From Lucinisca nassula (Eukaryota; Mollusca; Bivalvia; Lucinida; Lucinidae), in assembly GCA_963580285.1 (NCBI GenBank), contig OY757025.1:122904742-122968741 (forward strand): a stretch of DNA of 64,000 nucleotides, given 5' to 3'. The position numbers and the translations under genes were made by a program. Shown one piece after another: positions 37,508-48,291 of this stretch (positions are counted from its first letter, which is position 1; each line of letters starts with the position of its first letter). The notes under the pieces are model-generated. The model saw only the letters and a program-made list of their open reading frames with translations. It had not been told where the DNA came from and did no database searches.

Positions 37508-40255
37508 TTAAAATTTGTTTGTTGATGATATGAAAACATCTAATTGTTGGTAGATGTCTTCACGGTGAATTTTTGGTTCTTCATCATCTTTGTTTTGGTT
37601 TTCGTCAAAGAAAGTATTCAAGTCAAGGGCACTTGTACCCAAGTTTAATAAGAGCTCTTGCCTCATAATTTCTCTCTGAGCATCATAGAGTTCACAATCA
37701 AGGAGGAAATGGTCTACTGTTTCTCTCTCATCGCAAGCACAAGAGGGATCATCAACCACACCAACAGAGTGGAGGTAGTCTTTGAGTCTGCAGTAACCAC
37801 TCTGCAATTGCAATATCACCCTCTGATTTCTTGTGCCCTTGAAACTGATTTTCTTCAGTTTGACTACTTGATGGTATTGATGCAAATTTCTGCCTTTTTC
37901 CGATATTTCCCATCTTCGTTGCCATTTCCCCATGACTGCTTCTCTTGCTGCATGTTGTATTTGTGCCTGTGTTGCATCTTCTATATCTTCTGGCATTTCC
38001 TCTGCTTCTTTTGCAGCCTCCTTGGCAAGCCTATCCGCTATCTCATTCCCTCTTATATCTGCATGCCCTGGACTCCACTGAATCTTTACTTCTGTCCCAT
38101 TTCTTTGTAAATCTGACATAACTTGGATGATGTCAGAGCTTGTTTTCTTGTACTTTTTGTCATCCCAGCCTAACTGTAGAATACCAACTGCACACTGACT
38201 GTCACTGAAAATCAAAACTGTATCAATCTTTCTTTTCATCTTTTCTTGTAGGATAAAATCTAGTGTCATCTTGATAGCGGCTAGTTCACCAAGGAGAATG
38301 GAAGCCAGCTTAGACACAGGTTGTTTGAGCTCTATCGTGTCATCATTTGGTAGAAACATGCAAGAGCCAGCACCACAGGGACCAGGATTTCCTCTGCAAG
38401 AGCCATCAGTGAAAGCCACTACTGTATCTACTCCTATGCCCTCCAGTAGCCTCTCAATGACCACTCTTGACTCTATCCCCTGTGCGGCAGTTCTTGACTT
38501 TGAGGATCCAAGATTACTCCAGTATTCTGGCTTTCTTTTTGATGGTGCCATGTACTCCAAATATGTTGCTTCTGGCTCAATAGCATTGAGACTAAGGTCA
38601 GTTAACGATTTCATATCATCAACCTGTCGTATCATCAATCCAAATGGAGTTGTTACTTTCTCCCTTGGATTAGACTCCAGTGTTGACTGACATTTAGCGA
38701 GAGTTTGCCTTATCTTCTCATCAGCTGACTTAGCCATGATTTTTGTACATGTTCTAACTGAAAGTTCTTCTCTGCGAAGGTCAAGAGGTAAAACACCTGC
38801 TTGTACCTCCAATGCTTCCAAACTCGCTGTGCTAGGACATCCCAAACACAGTGCTAGACCTTTGCGTTGGATTTTTTCAAGCTGACTGCAATTTGCAAGC
38901 TGCCAGACTGGAGCTGCATACTCCATTTGTGGGACAACAATGCTGTTGTATAACTTAACCATATTAGGAGTACTTATTTTTTCAGTTTTACCAACAATCA
39001 TCAGAGAACCCAGTGATTTTGCTGCTCTTTTTTCAACCATATCCAAATGATCATGAAATGTTAACTTCTTATCCAGTATGACACCAAGGACCTTAACCTT
39101 ATCTGTGTGTTTAAGCAGTTTTCCCTTCATTTTAACTTCTGGGACAGAATGACTGGCATCCCTAGCGAAAAGACAATATTCTGTTTTTGCAGCACTAAGT
39201 TTCATTCTCCACTTATAGGTCCAGTCGGAGATATTGCTAAGATCCTGATTCATTGCTGTTGCTAATTCATTTGGGTCATTTCCTGAATTCCAAATGGTGC
39301 CATCATCAGCAAATTTAATCTTTTCACTAGTTACACAGCCATAAATGTCACACAGAAAGAGACTGAATAAAAGTGGAGATAGTACACTTCCTTGCGGAAG
39401 TCCTACATCTGTTATAAACTGGCTTCCCAGTTGATTCTTTACCAAGCAAGCAGCTGTCCTATCTGACAGAAAGTTCGCAATCCACCTCCAAAATGCTCCA
39501 TTCACTCCTTTATCATACAGTTTAGCAAGAAGTCCATCACGCCAAACTGAATCAAATGCCTTCTCCAAATCAATGAATGTTGCTAAAGTGCAATTTCCTT
39601 CACCAAAGCCAGATAATATCTCTTGACTTAACCTGAGAAGCGACTGCGTAGTGCTTCTGTTGATGCGAAAGCCATCTTGCTCTTTATCAAGAAGCTGATT
39701 GTGTTCGACATAAGCATATAGCCTAGAATAGATGATTCTTTCCATGCATTTGCCCAGTACGCTTGTCAGGCTGATAGGTCTATATGAACCAGCTTGGTAG
39801 TATGTGTCTTTTCCAGGTTTTTTGAGAAACTTCACATTAGCACTTTTCCAAATTTTTGGTAGGCATTGGCAATTCCAAGATGCTGTAAACAACATCATTA
39901 TTGCTTCTTGGAGCACTTCATTTGATTTTATAATCATATTTGTGAAAATTTCGTCTGGTCCGGGAGCTTTGTCTGCCTTTAATCTCTGTATACTGGCTTC
40001 AACCTCATCATACGAGATGGGCCTATTTAGGAATGCATCACCATTTTCATTGTGAGACTGTTCCCTGATCATGCTGAGTCTTGTTTCAATTTGCTGCCGG
40101 AAGGCTTCATCAAAATTTTCCCCAGAAATATGTGTGCCCCCAAAGAAAGCTTCCTGTAGAATGCTGCATTTCCCATCATGATCAAAAACGGTCTCACCAT
40201 TTTCTTTGAGTAATGGCAATACATCAATATCATCTTTTGCCCTGTATGATGTCAA
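37508..40255 (-). mobile_element. LINE (I-type) with intact RT-RNase H frame, 5'-truncated
   Basis: 915-aa open frame. Reverse transcriptase motifs: SYRPISLTSVLGKCMERI (about 157), FIDLEKAFD (227-235), GLPQGSVLSPLLF (285-297) and FADD (315-318). An RNase H domain follows with FTDGSCRGNPGP (D616), GELAA (E657), FSDSQ (D685), SPGHADIRGNEIADRLA (H731, D741). The C-terminus has a zinc-type CAC...H...C cluster (840-855). RT plus RNase H places it in the I group of non-LTR elements. No AP endonuclease or ORF1 precedes it; the frame begins just inside a TTAACCC element, so it is truncated and not autonomous. It lies in ACOT13 intron 1 in the same orientation as the gene. Confidence 0.88.
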
Positions 40256-40257
40256 TC

Positions 40258-40437
40258 TTTTAACCCATTATATGCTAGTGGACTCTTCCTTTGCTATATA
40301 TTGGACAAGTTCATTTGTCATATAAGGGGTGTCAGGCCTAATTTTTCGTCTTTATTCTATTCTGTTAGCAAATAGTGCAGGTCCTGATCTGGGCCTGCAC
40401 TGTTTGACCAGATACCCCTGCATACAATGGGTTAAAC
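40258..40437. mobile_element. TTAACCC-family foldback element
   Basis: TTTTAACCCATTATATGCTA to CATACAATGGGTTAAA. Inner hairpin GTGCAGGTCCTGATC-GGGCCTGCAC. It abuts the upstream end of the LINE. Confidence 0.7.
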
Positions 40438-41464
40438 TGCCCAGATGGCGAAATCAGCTTTACTTTTCACAACCACGTAAAATATCATTCCTTAAATCAA
40501 GGGGTAATAATGCAGAATTCGTTATTGTCTGCATCCAGGTTTACTTTTGCTCAGAGTTATTTAAGACAAGTTCATGGCTGCTGGATTTTTTCTGTTGACT
40601 GAACATCCATGTTATTTGGCAAAATGATTAAAACCCCGGAACGACCCGAGCGCTTCCTATAATTTATCACACGGTATTAAGCTTACAAAATAACAAGCAT
40701 TCTGGGTTTACATGATGTTAGCTTTGCTCCAATAATACAGTACATATGTTCATTGTATGATTTCACTTTAAAAAATGTTAAACGTTCAGCTGGGACGACG
40801 ATTTTTCTTATAACAATGAAAGAAAATGTTAATATACAGGTAGATGTACCTGATCAAAATAACTTTTCATTTCGATGACGAGTCGTCGTCATTACGTAAA
40901 CATGCCTATCAAGAGCACATTAGACAAGAGCATCTAACTTCTGCTATAGGTATGCTATTCACCGTGTGGGTGCCAGTCTAATCTGATTGGTTGAACAAAT
41001 TCAGTGTTTTACTGAGGTTTCAGAGTTCATTGAAAAATATTGTTTAAAATACCAGTCAGTAATGATTCCCTGTTGTTTTTTTTTTTGCTTTTGCTGAGAA
41101 ACCCTTTAACCACTCTGCTGCATACAGAAAGTGCCTTATGCAGATGAAAGCAGTACAGGCTCTGATAAGCGTGAAAAGTGTTCATAACATCTATAATTAG
41201 TAATCGGTACCTATAGGAAACCAGGATAACTGCATAGACTGCTCACATATGCAGACTAGTGAGATATTTTGCCGACTGTAAATATGTTAGACACCTTTTG
41301 ACATGATGCAGCTCATAGTTTCTACATGATAACATCATTTTAATGAGTTGCAAATTCCTGTGGTAGGGAATAGTTTACTTTAGTTATGAAGAGTCTGATA
41401 AAATTAACCAATCATAGCCAAGCGGCTTCCACGAGCTGAATTTATACTTGAAACCTCTTATGAT
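40438..41464. other. No recognisable gene
   Basis: Only a MITE-A left-end scrap (CATTACGTAAACATGCCTAT) at about 40890; intronic ACOT13 sequence otherwise without features. Confidence 0.35.
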
Positions 41465-41803
41465 TACATTGTAAACTTTAACGCCGAAAAAACTAAAATT
41501 TTAAGATGAAATATTGTGATATTTTTCTTATTTCTGCTCATAATATAGATTGAGTGTACTCGTTAGCACCTCGATGAGGCAGCACCGCCTCTTTTAATGC
41601 TTATTTCTGCTCAAAATATAGATTGAGGGTACTCGTTAGCACCACCTCGATGGCCTCGATGAGGCGGTGCTAACGAATACCCACACTTAATATTTTAGAG
41701 CAGAAATAAGAAAAGCAAGGTTTACCCCTCTAAACCCAAGTTTTACTATATAAAAGTGGGGTTCAATGGGGTCAAAATTATATAGATGGGTTTTCGTGGT
41801 GCA
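41465..41803 (+). mobile_element. MITE-A with internal duplication of the core
   Basis: The core left arm occurs twice (about 41536-41590 and 41598-41660): GTACTCGTTAGCACCTCGAT and GTACTCGTTAGCACCACCTC. The inner GAAC is changed to GCAC and its partner to GTGC, a paired change. Right end GGGTTTTCGTGGTG. Confidence 0.7.
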
Positions 41804-42022
41804 TAGTGAAATATTGGTAATTTTGTTCATATGTGAAATTAGAGTGAATATTTTGGGTTCTTTTTTTCTGGTACACTTATACATGTACAACATACACATG
41901 AAGAATGTTGTCGTTTTTCTTCCAGTGCTATGCTGGACTACAGAAATTTATGTGTACTCGGCGTAGACTCAGGTTTTTTTTTTTGTAAAAGCACATGCTT
42001 GTAGAAAATGACCTTCACCACA

Positions 42023-42178
42023 CATGAGGGAGTGAGTGTTCGAGTTTTACGTCTCACCAACAGCTAAGGTCATACGGAGACGGGACCTCGGTTTAAAGAC
42101 TCATCCGAAAGTCTGGAGAAGCCCGGGATCGATCCCTCGACCCCTGGTTTACAAGGCGAGTAGCGTAAAGGCTTCTAT
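42023..42178 (-). mobile_element. tRNA-headed SINE-T, reverse
   Basis: Plus strand shows GACGGGACCTCGGTTTAAAG and CCGGGATCGATCCCTCGACC. It ends 20 bp from the ACOT13 exon 1 donor, inside intron 1. Confidence 0.65.
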
Positions 42179-42197
42179 TCACCACACATGAACCTAC

Positions 42198-42287
42198 CTT
42201 ATCCAAAGTGTTATCAAATCCTTTCATCTCTGACGTAACCACCTTGATCATCTGTCGAAGTGTACTAAGACCATTTTTCGCTGCCAT
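42198..42287 (-). CDS. ACOT13: ACOT13 exon 1 (start codon exon)
   Basis: ATG at 42287-42285; 30 codons, MAAKNGLSTLRQMIKVV then GFDNTLDK, ending exactly before the donor GTAGGTTC. The next codon in exon 2 continues in frame (phase 0). The predicted N-terminal helix has the same length and position as in human ACOT13 (residues 1-27 region). No promoter was identified upstream. Exons 1-3 (90, 185 and 154 bp) add up to 429 bp, 142 aa plus stop, over 13.3 kb of genomic DNA. Confidence 0.85.
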
Positions 42288-42534
42288 AATATTTATGATA
42301 ATAACCTCAAAATGATTTTATTTTCTATATCCTTCTCAATCCTTCAGAAATTGACATGCTACGTATTGAAAAGAAGAGTATTCCAAGGGACACAAACACA
42401 CAGAGAAACGTTGAAATTATAAACAAGGGGAGTAACATTTACAGTCAGATGGAGCCAATTATTCAGTATTAGTTTCCCTTCGTTTGAGACGCTTATACAT
42501 CATTCGCAGAGAATGTCCATGATCAGCCTCTAGG

Positions 42535-42625
42535 AAAGATAGTGGCCGACCCCGGCAGGTATCGGGCCCGCGACCACCTGATCACCAGTCGGACGCCCAT
42601 CCGACTGAGCTACCGAGGCAGGCTA
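42535..42625 (-). mobile_element. tRNA-like SINE head
   Basis: Minus strand: CTCGGTAGCTCAGTCGGATG and GGTCGCGGGCCCGATACCTG. A and B boxes in tRNA order; probably a SINE rather than a tRNA gene. Confidence 0.5.
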
Positions 42626-42639
42626 TCATTAAATGAGCA

Positions 42640-42965
42640 CTGTTTAGGCAATTTCCTCCCATCGTCACACAGAGTCAAGCTCTGCTTGTGATTATCATGT
42701 CGATCATCTTCGCGAGCCAAGGGTACTAAGTCCACTACGTTCCTTACGTGCGTAAGGAACGTAGTGGACTTAGTACCCTTGGCTCGCGAAGATGCATGTC
42801 GATAACACATCTCCAACAAGGTGCTTCCACACAGAACTGAAACCGATCTCACATGAGTACAGGTAAACCGCTTAAGCAAAGTGGTGCGAGTCGCAACGTC
42901 CCTATATTTAAACACTGTTGGATCGTTTCTGGGGTAGGGCTTGAGATGTCATTTCATCCCAACTT
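42640..42965 (-). mobile_element. SINE-G copy interrupted by a palindromic insertion
   Basis: GGTGCTTCCACACAGAACTG, AGTACAGGTAAACCGCTTA and GAGATGTCATTTCAT are SINE-G text. Left of it lies the 90-bp palindrome at 42705-42794. Confidence 0.5.
42705..42794. mobile_element. 90-bp perfect palindrome flanked by 9-bp direct repeats
   Basis: 44-bp arms match exactly around a 2-nt centre (TG at 42749-42750). CATGTCGAT occurs immediately before (42696-42704) and after (42795-42803), as expected for a target-site duplication. Confidence 0.8.
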
Positions 42966-43103
42966 CTAGTAAAAGCATGAAATCGGTTTTCAGAGCGCTC
43001 AGTAAAGGAAGCATACATTTTAAGTGTTTATTATTTGAGCAGTTGCTAGTCATCTTCAGCTCAGTCCAGCTGAGTAAAGCATCAAATGCGGACCAGAATG
43101 CAT

Positions 43104-43134
<31 letters not shown>

Positions 43135-43241
43135 CATAGTTAGGATTTTCTTCTGGTAATTTTCCTACATTAGATTATTCTTCTATCAGAAATAAGATTA
43201 CCCACCGACCACCTGCAGACACGGGTCACCATAACCTAACA

Positions 43242-43522
43242 TCATTTTGAAAACAAGCCTATCCAAATATATTGAGAATTTTGCCACCAAAAAATGAAAA
43301 AAAAAATCCAATAAAAATCCGATATTTTTCATATTTCTGCTCAACACATAGCTTTTGGGGATTCCTTAGAATCACCTCGCTGAGGCGGTTCTTACGAGTA
43401 CCCTCAATCTATGCTTTTGAACAGAAATAAGAAAATAGTGTATACCCCTGTGAACCGTATTATTATTATGTAAACGTGGGGTTTCAGGGGGTCAAAAATC
43501 ATATAGGTGTGTTATCGTGATG
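43242..43522 (+). mobile_element. MITE-A, diverged
   Basis: CATTTTGAAAACAAGCCTAT to GGTGTGTTATCGTGATG; core TTCCTTAGAATCACCTCGCT with mismatches. Confidence 0.6.
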
Positions 43523-43534
43523 TTCAATAGGTTA

Positions 43535-43822
43535 CATTACGATAACACACCCGTGCGATATAGGGCTTTTTTCAGTTTTCAAAAATGGCTACTTTTCTGA
43601 TGAAAACCTGAGGTATTTTCGTTTATTTATATTGCAAACATAGGTTGTGGGTGCTCGTTAGAACCGCCTTATTGAGGCGGTTCTAACGAGTACCCACAAC
43701 CTATGTCTAGGAGCAAAAATAAGAAAAAATAATGTATACCCCGTAAACCCCAGTTTTCTCTATAAAACTTGGGGTTTGGGGGGGGGGAGGTGAGGTCATT
43801 TCACGGACTTGTTCACGTGATG
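43535..43822 (+). mobile_element. MITE-B, full length
   Basis: CATTACGATAACACACCCGT to ACGGACTTGTTCACGTGATG; core GTGCTCGTTAGAACCGCC and complement. Confidence 0.85.
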
Positions 43823-44271
43823 TTCTTCTATCGGAGATAAGATTACCTGACAAAAATAAAAATCCCCTTACTCACAATATAAATTGGGGCTTATTCCCTT
43901 TTCTACCACATTTCAAGAAGTCTAATGAGTCCATAATAAGGCATATAACTTGACAGGGAACCCATTACCCTCCCAGTAGCAGCTAAAAATTAGGGTGACG
44001 TGCGGCAAATTTTGGACTTTTCAGCAGTCCATATATATAGGTATTTCAAGTAGCCAGTAAGCACAAATTTTATTCCATTAAAATCAGCTGCTTTTTACAA
44101 TAACAAATGTCTAATATTATTTGTAATAAACAACAATACTTTTCAGAAAAATAATGGCTTTTAGCACCATATCCGACCATAAGCAGCAGAATATTTATTT
44201 CTGTCCTACCCCAAAGCAAGTACAGCTTTCATGAAGACTATGTTTTACTGTAGTGCAACAAACCTACATGT

Positions 44272-44415
44272 AACAATAAAGAAGAAGACTAAGAAGAAGA
44301 AGCAGAAGAAGAAGACTAAGAAGAAGAAAGAAGAAGAAGAAGAAGATGAAGAAGAAGAAGAAGAAGAAGAAGAAGAAGAAGAAGAAGAAGAAGAAGAAGA
44401 AGAAGAAGAAGAAGA
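44272..44415 (+). repeat. (GAA)n trinucleotide repeat
   Basis: About 45 GAA/AAG units with a few substitutions. The purine strand is compatible with triplex (H-DNA) formation. Confidence 0.9.
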
Positions 44416-44829
44416 AAGTTGAAAACAAAAAAAAAATATGCGAAGTCGCTACAGCCCTTACTTGACCACACCCATGTGCAATAATGGCGTCCTTCGTGTC
44501 TGTAGAACTAGCATTTTTCAGAAGAATTGTTTTCACATTATCCTTGCATCAGGTTAGCAAATCTGTGAAATAAACCCCCCTCCAAATATGTTCTAGAAAG
44601 AGTTACCCTTTGGAGCAAGGAATACACCACAGAACTGGAAAATATGGAGTGTATATGTTTTCTGGGCCAGTCTAGCTAGTTTCGACCAATTAGGCCTCAT
44701 CACTGACCCTCAAATATTTTCAAACTACCACATTGGAATCAATGCTCCCAAAGGACAAGAGAATATAAACTACACTATGATGTAGGACAGGGAGAATTTT
44801 TACGGCCGCCATACATTCCCAGACACCAG

Positions 44830-45300
44830 CTGTAGTGGTTTATATAGAGAAAAATGGGGTTTACGGAAAAATCAATAATTTTCCTTATTTTCGTTCAAAC
44901 AGATTGTGGGTACTCGTTAGAACCGCCTCAACGAGGCGGTTCTAACGAGCACCCACAACCTTTGTTTGCATTACAAATAACAGATCACGGAGGCCTAGTG
45001 GATAAGAGCGCTGACTCTTAGTCATTAGGTCTCTCACCGCCGTAGGTTCGAGCCTCGCTCGGGCCACGTGTGAGACGCCAAGTTATGCAACGGAAGGTCA
45101 GGTGGTTTTTCTCCGGGTACTCCGGTTTTCGCCCACCTCTGATTAACGATCGGCTCGATATGAGTGAAATAATCTTAAAAGGGCCGTTAAACCCAAACCA
45201 AAAAAAAAAAAAAAAAAAAAAGATCACGGATTTTCATACGAAAAGTATCCATTTTGAAGATGTGAAAAATACACTATGTTGCACGTGTGCTATCGTATTG
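44830..45300 (-). mobile_element. MITE-B split by a SINE
   Basis: Left part 44830-44991 includes a near-perfect core (ACTCGTTAGAACCGCCTCAA); right part resumes at 45221 with AGATCACGGATTTTCATACG and ends GTGTGCTATCGTATTG. Confidence 0.7.
44992..45220 (+). mobile_element. tRNA-headed SINE with 10-bp TSD
   Basis: Flanked by AGATCACGGA on both sides (44982-44991, 45221-45230). Head GGCCTAGTGGATAAGAGCGC and GTAGGTTCGAGCCTCGCTC, then TTCTCCGGGTACTCCGG, the tail sequence common in invertebrate SINEs, and a 22-A tail. A reverse partial copy ends the window (63935-64000). Confidence 0.85.
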
Positions 45301-45663
45301 TTTCTGATCCAAAAATAGATTGTTGGTGTTCGTTAGTTAGGCGGGTCGAACAAGTATCCAAGCAGAACCAAGGCAAATAATGTGTACCCTTAAAATTCAT
45401 TCTTCCCTATATAAAATTGGGTTTGTGTCGCTTTTATTAGCCTATTTGGCCATTTTGTGGTAAAGTAACTCTCCTTTTGGCTTTCCGCTCTTGGTGTTTC
45501 CGTTGGTGTCTGTTGCTTCATGTTTGTGTTTCTTTCCCTTTGGTGTCTCTGATGGGAGCTGTGGGCTAATTGTATCGATTCCTGATCATTGTCTCTACTT
45601 CTATTTTACATGAGTTTTCACTGTACGGAATTGTTTTTTTACTGGATATCATTTTAAAATTGC

Positions 45664-45963
45664 GCCCCGCCCATCGGGCCCAGGAGAAATAGATTGGGCA
45701 GCACGGTGCTTCCGCGCAGAGCTGAAACCGACCGAACTTGAGTACCGGTAAACAGCTTAGTTCTAAGCCTGCCCAGAAAAAATGATGCGAGTCGGACCGC
45801 TCCTTAAACCCTAGCGGTTTCTATGGGCGGTAGAGCTTGAGATGTCATTTCATCTCAATGTCGGGTAAAAGTCCCACAAAATCGGAAGCAACGTCTCCAA
45901 AATGACCTTAGTAGTGTTGACGTGGACGTAAAACCTGAATTCAAACAAACAAACAAACAAACA
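45664..45963 (-). mobile_element. SINE-G with (AAAC)n tail
   Basis: GCCCCGCCCATCGGGCCCAG at the head, GACGTGGACGTAAAACCTGA before the tail (CAAA)n at 45942-45963. Confidence 0.65.
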
Positions 45964-46284
45964 ATTCTAACACAGCGCGCCTATATAGGCAATGGAAAAT
46001 GACTGTGTTTTATTCTACAACAAATCACGGCAAGGAAGAGCGTGACGAGTGACGTCATTAAAACAGCCAATTTATGACGTCACTAGTTGATTTGCTTGAC
46101 GTTAGACGGTGTAACGTTATATTCTCGCATCGAAGACGAAGGATATAAATGCAGGTGTTTCATTCGATAATTTTAGCGGGATTTCTTCTAACGATGGCGA
46201 AAAGTTGTGAGATTTTGAAGGAAACAACAGCATGCTTGCCCATTTTCAGCCTGTTAGAATCGAAATAGATCAGCGCTAGTTTGT

Positions 46285-46430
46285 GATTTGTTGAGTATAA
46301 ATCATAGTTTGTCGGTCAGTTGTAAGCAGACAAATCACGCGTGCTACGCGCTCGTGATTTGATCTACTTAACAACTGACCTCCAAACCGTGATTTATTAC
46401 TCAACAAATCACAGTTATAGAGCTGATCCA
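46285..46430. repeat. Foldback of the 17918 family
   Basis: GTGATTTGTTGAGTATAAATCA pattern (first 18 bases) returns inverted as ACTCAACAAATCAC at about 46400; centre GTGCTACGCGCTCGTG. Confidence 0.65.
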
Positions 46431-46943
46431 TTTCTTAAACAAAAATCATTTTAAAATTGTTGTAGTTAAGCGCGACGCCGCTTTGGTACGCGATGCTGTA
46501 TGGTAGCAAGCTATATGCGTGACCAAGAGTTTATCACACATGCCATAAGCTCCTTGGCGTGACAAAATCCATTCCATTTTATAGATAGAAGCAATACCAA
46601 CTTTGTTTGAATTTCTTTTTATCATTCTATTCAATTTACAGTCAATTTACGATCATAGAATATTAAGTAATACAATCTTAAATAATTAGGCTTTTTCAGG
46701 AGACCTATTGACTTGAATTTCCCATTTTCATCACATAAAGTGAAAGAAAATATCTTTACACTGATACCAAATTTCTTATAATTTCTTTCGATTTTTCAAG
46801 GCAAATCATCCAATGTTATTGTAAAATCGCGCTAAGCACGCGACAGTTTCCACGCGTTATTTTTTGCACTCTTGCGGGGTGTCTGCCCTAATGGATACAT
46901 GTAACACTCATGAAAGAGACCCAAATTAGTTGCCGCAAACATG
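46431..46943. other. No recognisable gene
   Basis: Unassigned, no repeat family recognised. Confidence 0.3.
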
Positions 46944-47225
46944 CATCACGTGAACTAGTCTGTGAAATGAACACCCCCCCTAAACCCCACTTTATATAAA
47001 GAAAACTGGGGTTTACGGGGGGTATACATTATTTTTCTTATTTCTGCTCCAAGACATAGCCTGTGGCTACTCGTTAGAACCGCCTCAATGAGGCGGCTCT
47101 AACGAGCACCCACAACCTATGTTTGAAGTAAAAATAACAAAAAATATGACAGATTTTTTTCAGAAAACTAGCCATTTTAGAGTTGTGAAAAATGCACTAT
47201 GTCACACGGGTTTGTTATCGCAATG
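46944..47225 (-). mobile_element. MITE-B, full length, reverse
   Basis: CATCACGTGAACTAGTCTGT to CACGGGTTTGTTATCGCAAT-G, core CTACTCGTTAGAACCGCCTC and complement. Confidence 0.8.
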
Positions 47226-47334
47226 CCTATTCAAATATATTGGAACCATTTTATCACACACACACACACACAAGAAAATAAAATAAAATAATAATAATAA
47301 AAAAAAATGAATATTTTCTGATATCATTACGATA

Positions 47335-47590
47335 ACACACCCGTGCGACATAGTGCATTTTTCTCATCTCCAAAATGCTCATTTTCCTGATGAAAATCCG
47401 TGATAGTTTTCTTATAAATACTGCAAAAATAGGTTGTGTGTGCTCGTTAGAACCGCCTCATTGAGGCGGTTCTAACGAGTACCCACAACCTATGTCTTAA
47501 GAAAAATAATGAATAACCCCGTAACCCCCAATGTTCTCTATATAAAATGGGGTATAGGGGTCTTCATTTCACGGACTTGTTCACGTGATG
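47335..47590 (+). mobile_element. MITE-B, full length
   Basis: CATTACGATAACACACCCGT to ACGGACTTGTTCACGTGATG. With the reverse copy 110 bp upstream it forms a long inverted pair. A MITE-A right half follows to about 47720. Confidence 0.8.
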
Positions 47591-47883
47591 TAAATCGTGA
47601 TATTTTTTATATATCTGAGCAGAAATTAGAAAAATAATGTGTGCCCCAGGAAGCCCCAGTTTCACCATTTAAAAGTGGGGTACAAGCGGATAAATATATT
47701 TAGGCATGTTTTCGTGATGTCTATACCGCGACAGAACAAAGGGTGAGGATTAATTGTGCCCGCGTCAAATGAATTTAAGCCCCCACCGCAACCCCCCCCC
47801 CCCCACCCAAGTGAAATACATTTTACTGACGGTTCTAATACGGTTTATGCGGTTCTTCTGTTGCGGTTTCTTTTTGTTATATA

Positions 47884-48231
47884 CAGTAGAACTTCGATGG
47901 CTCGAGCCCCTTCGGGACCATAGAAATTTGTTCGAAACAGCGGTAGTTCGAGCCACTGTTGCATACTTCCAGAAAACATAACTGGGATATTTTTGGACTT
48001 CTTTTCGGTGTTCTGTAACATAAATGTATGCTGTGTGTACTCATTAGAATCACCTCATTGAGGCGATTCTAATGAGTACACACAGCATACATTGGCAAGA
48101 TAAAAGTCGAAAATCTCATTAATTATCCCACACTTTTTCTTAAGCAAAGGAATTACCCAGGGACTCAAAAACGGGTTCGACTCAGCCATGGTAAACTAGC
48201 CATCGGTGTTCGAGCCATCGAAGTTCGACTG
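47884..48231. mobile_element. Mariner-type MITE (TA target) carrying a core palindrome
   Basis: TIRs CAGTAGAACTTCGATGGCTC and GAGCCATCGAAGTTCGACTG, flanked by TA on both sides. Inside, at about 48022-48092, sits a 33-bp-arm palindrome of the A/T-paired core type (ACTCATTAGAATCACCTC). Confidence 0.75.
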
Positions 48232-48291
48232 TATTGTATTTGCATGTATGTATTGCTTATACCTTTTTTTATTTTGGATAACCATTTGGCC

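Noticed and set aside
44231..44536. Poly-Glu and poly-Phe frames over the GAA repeat
   Set aside because: Simple-repeat translation on both strands with no other coding evidence.
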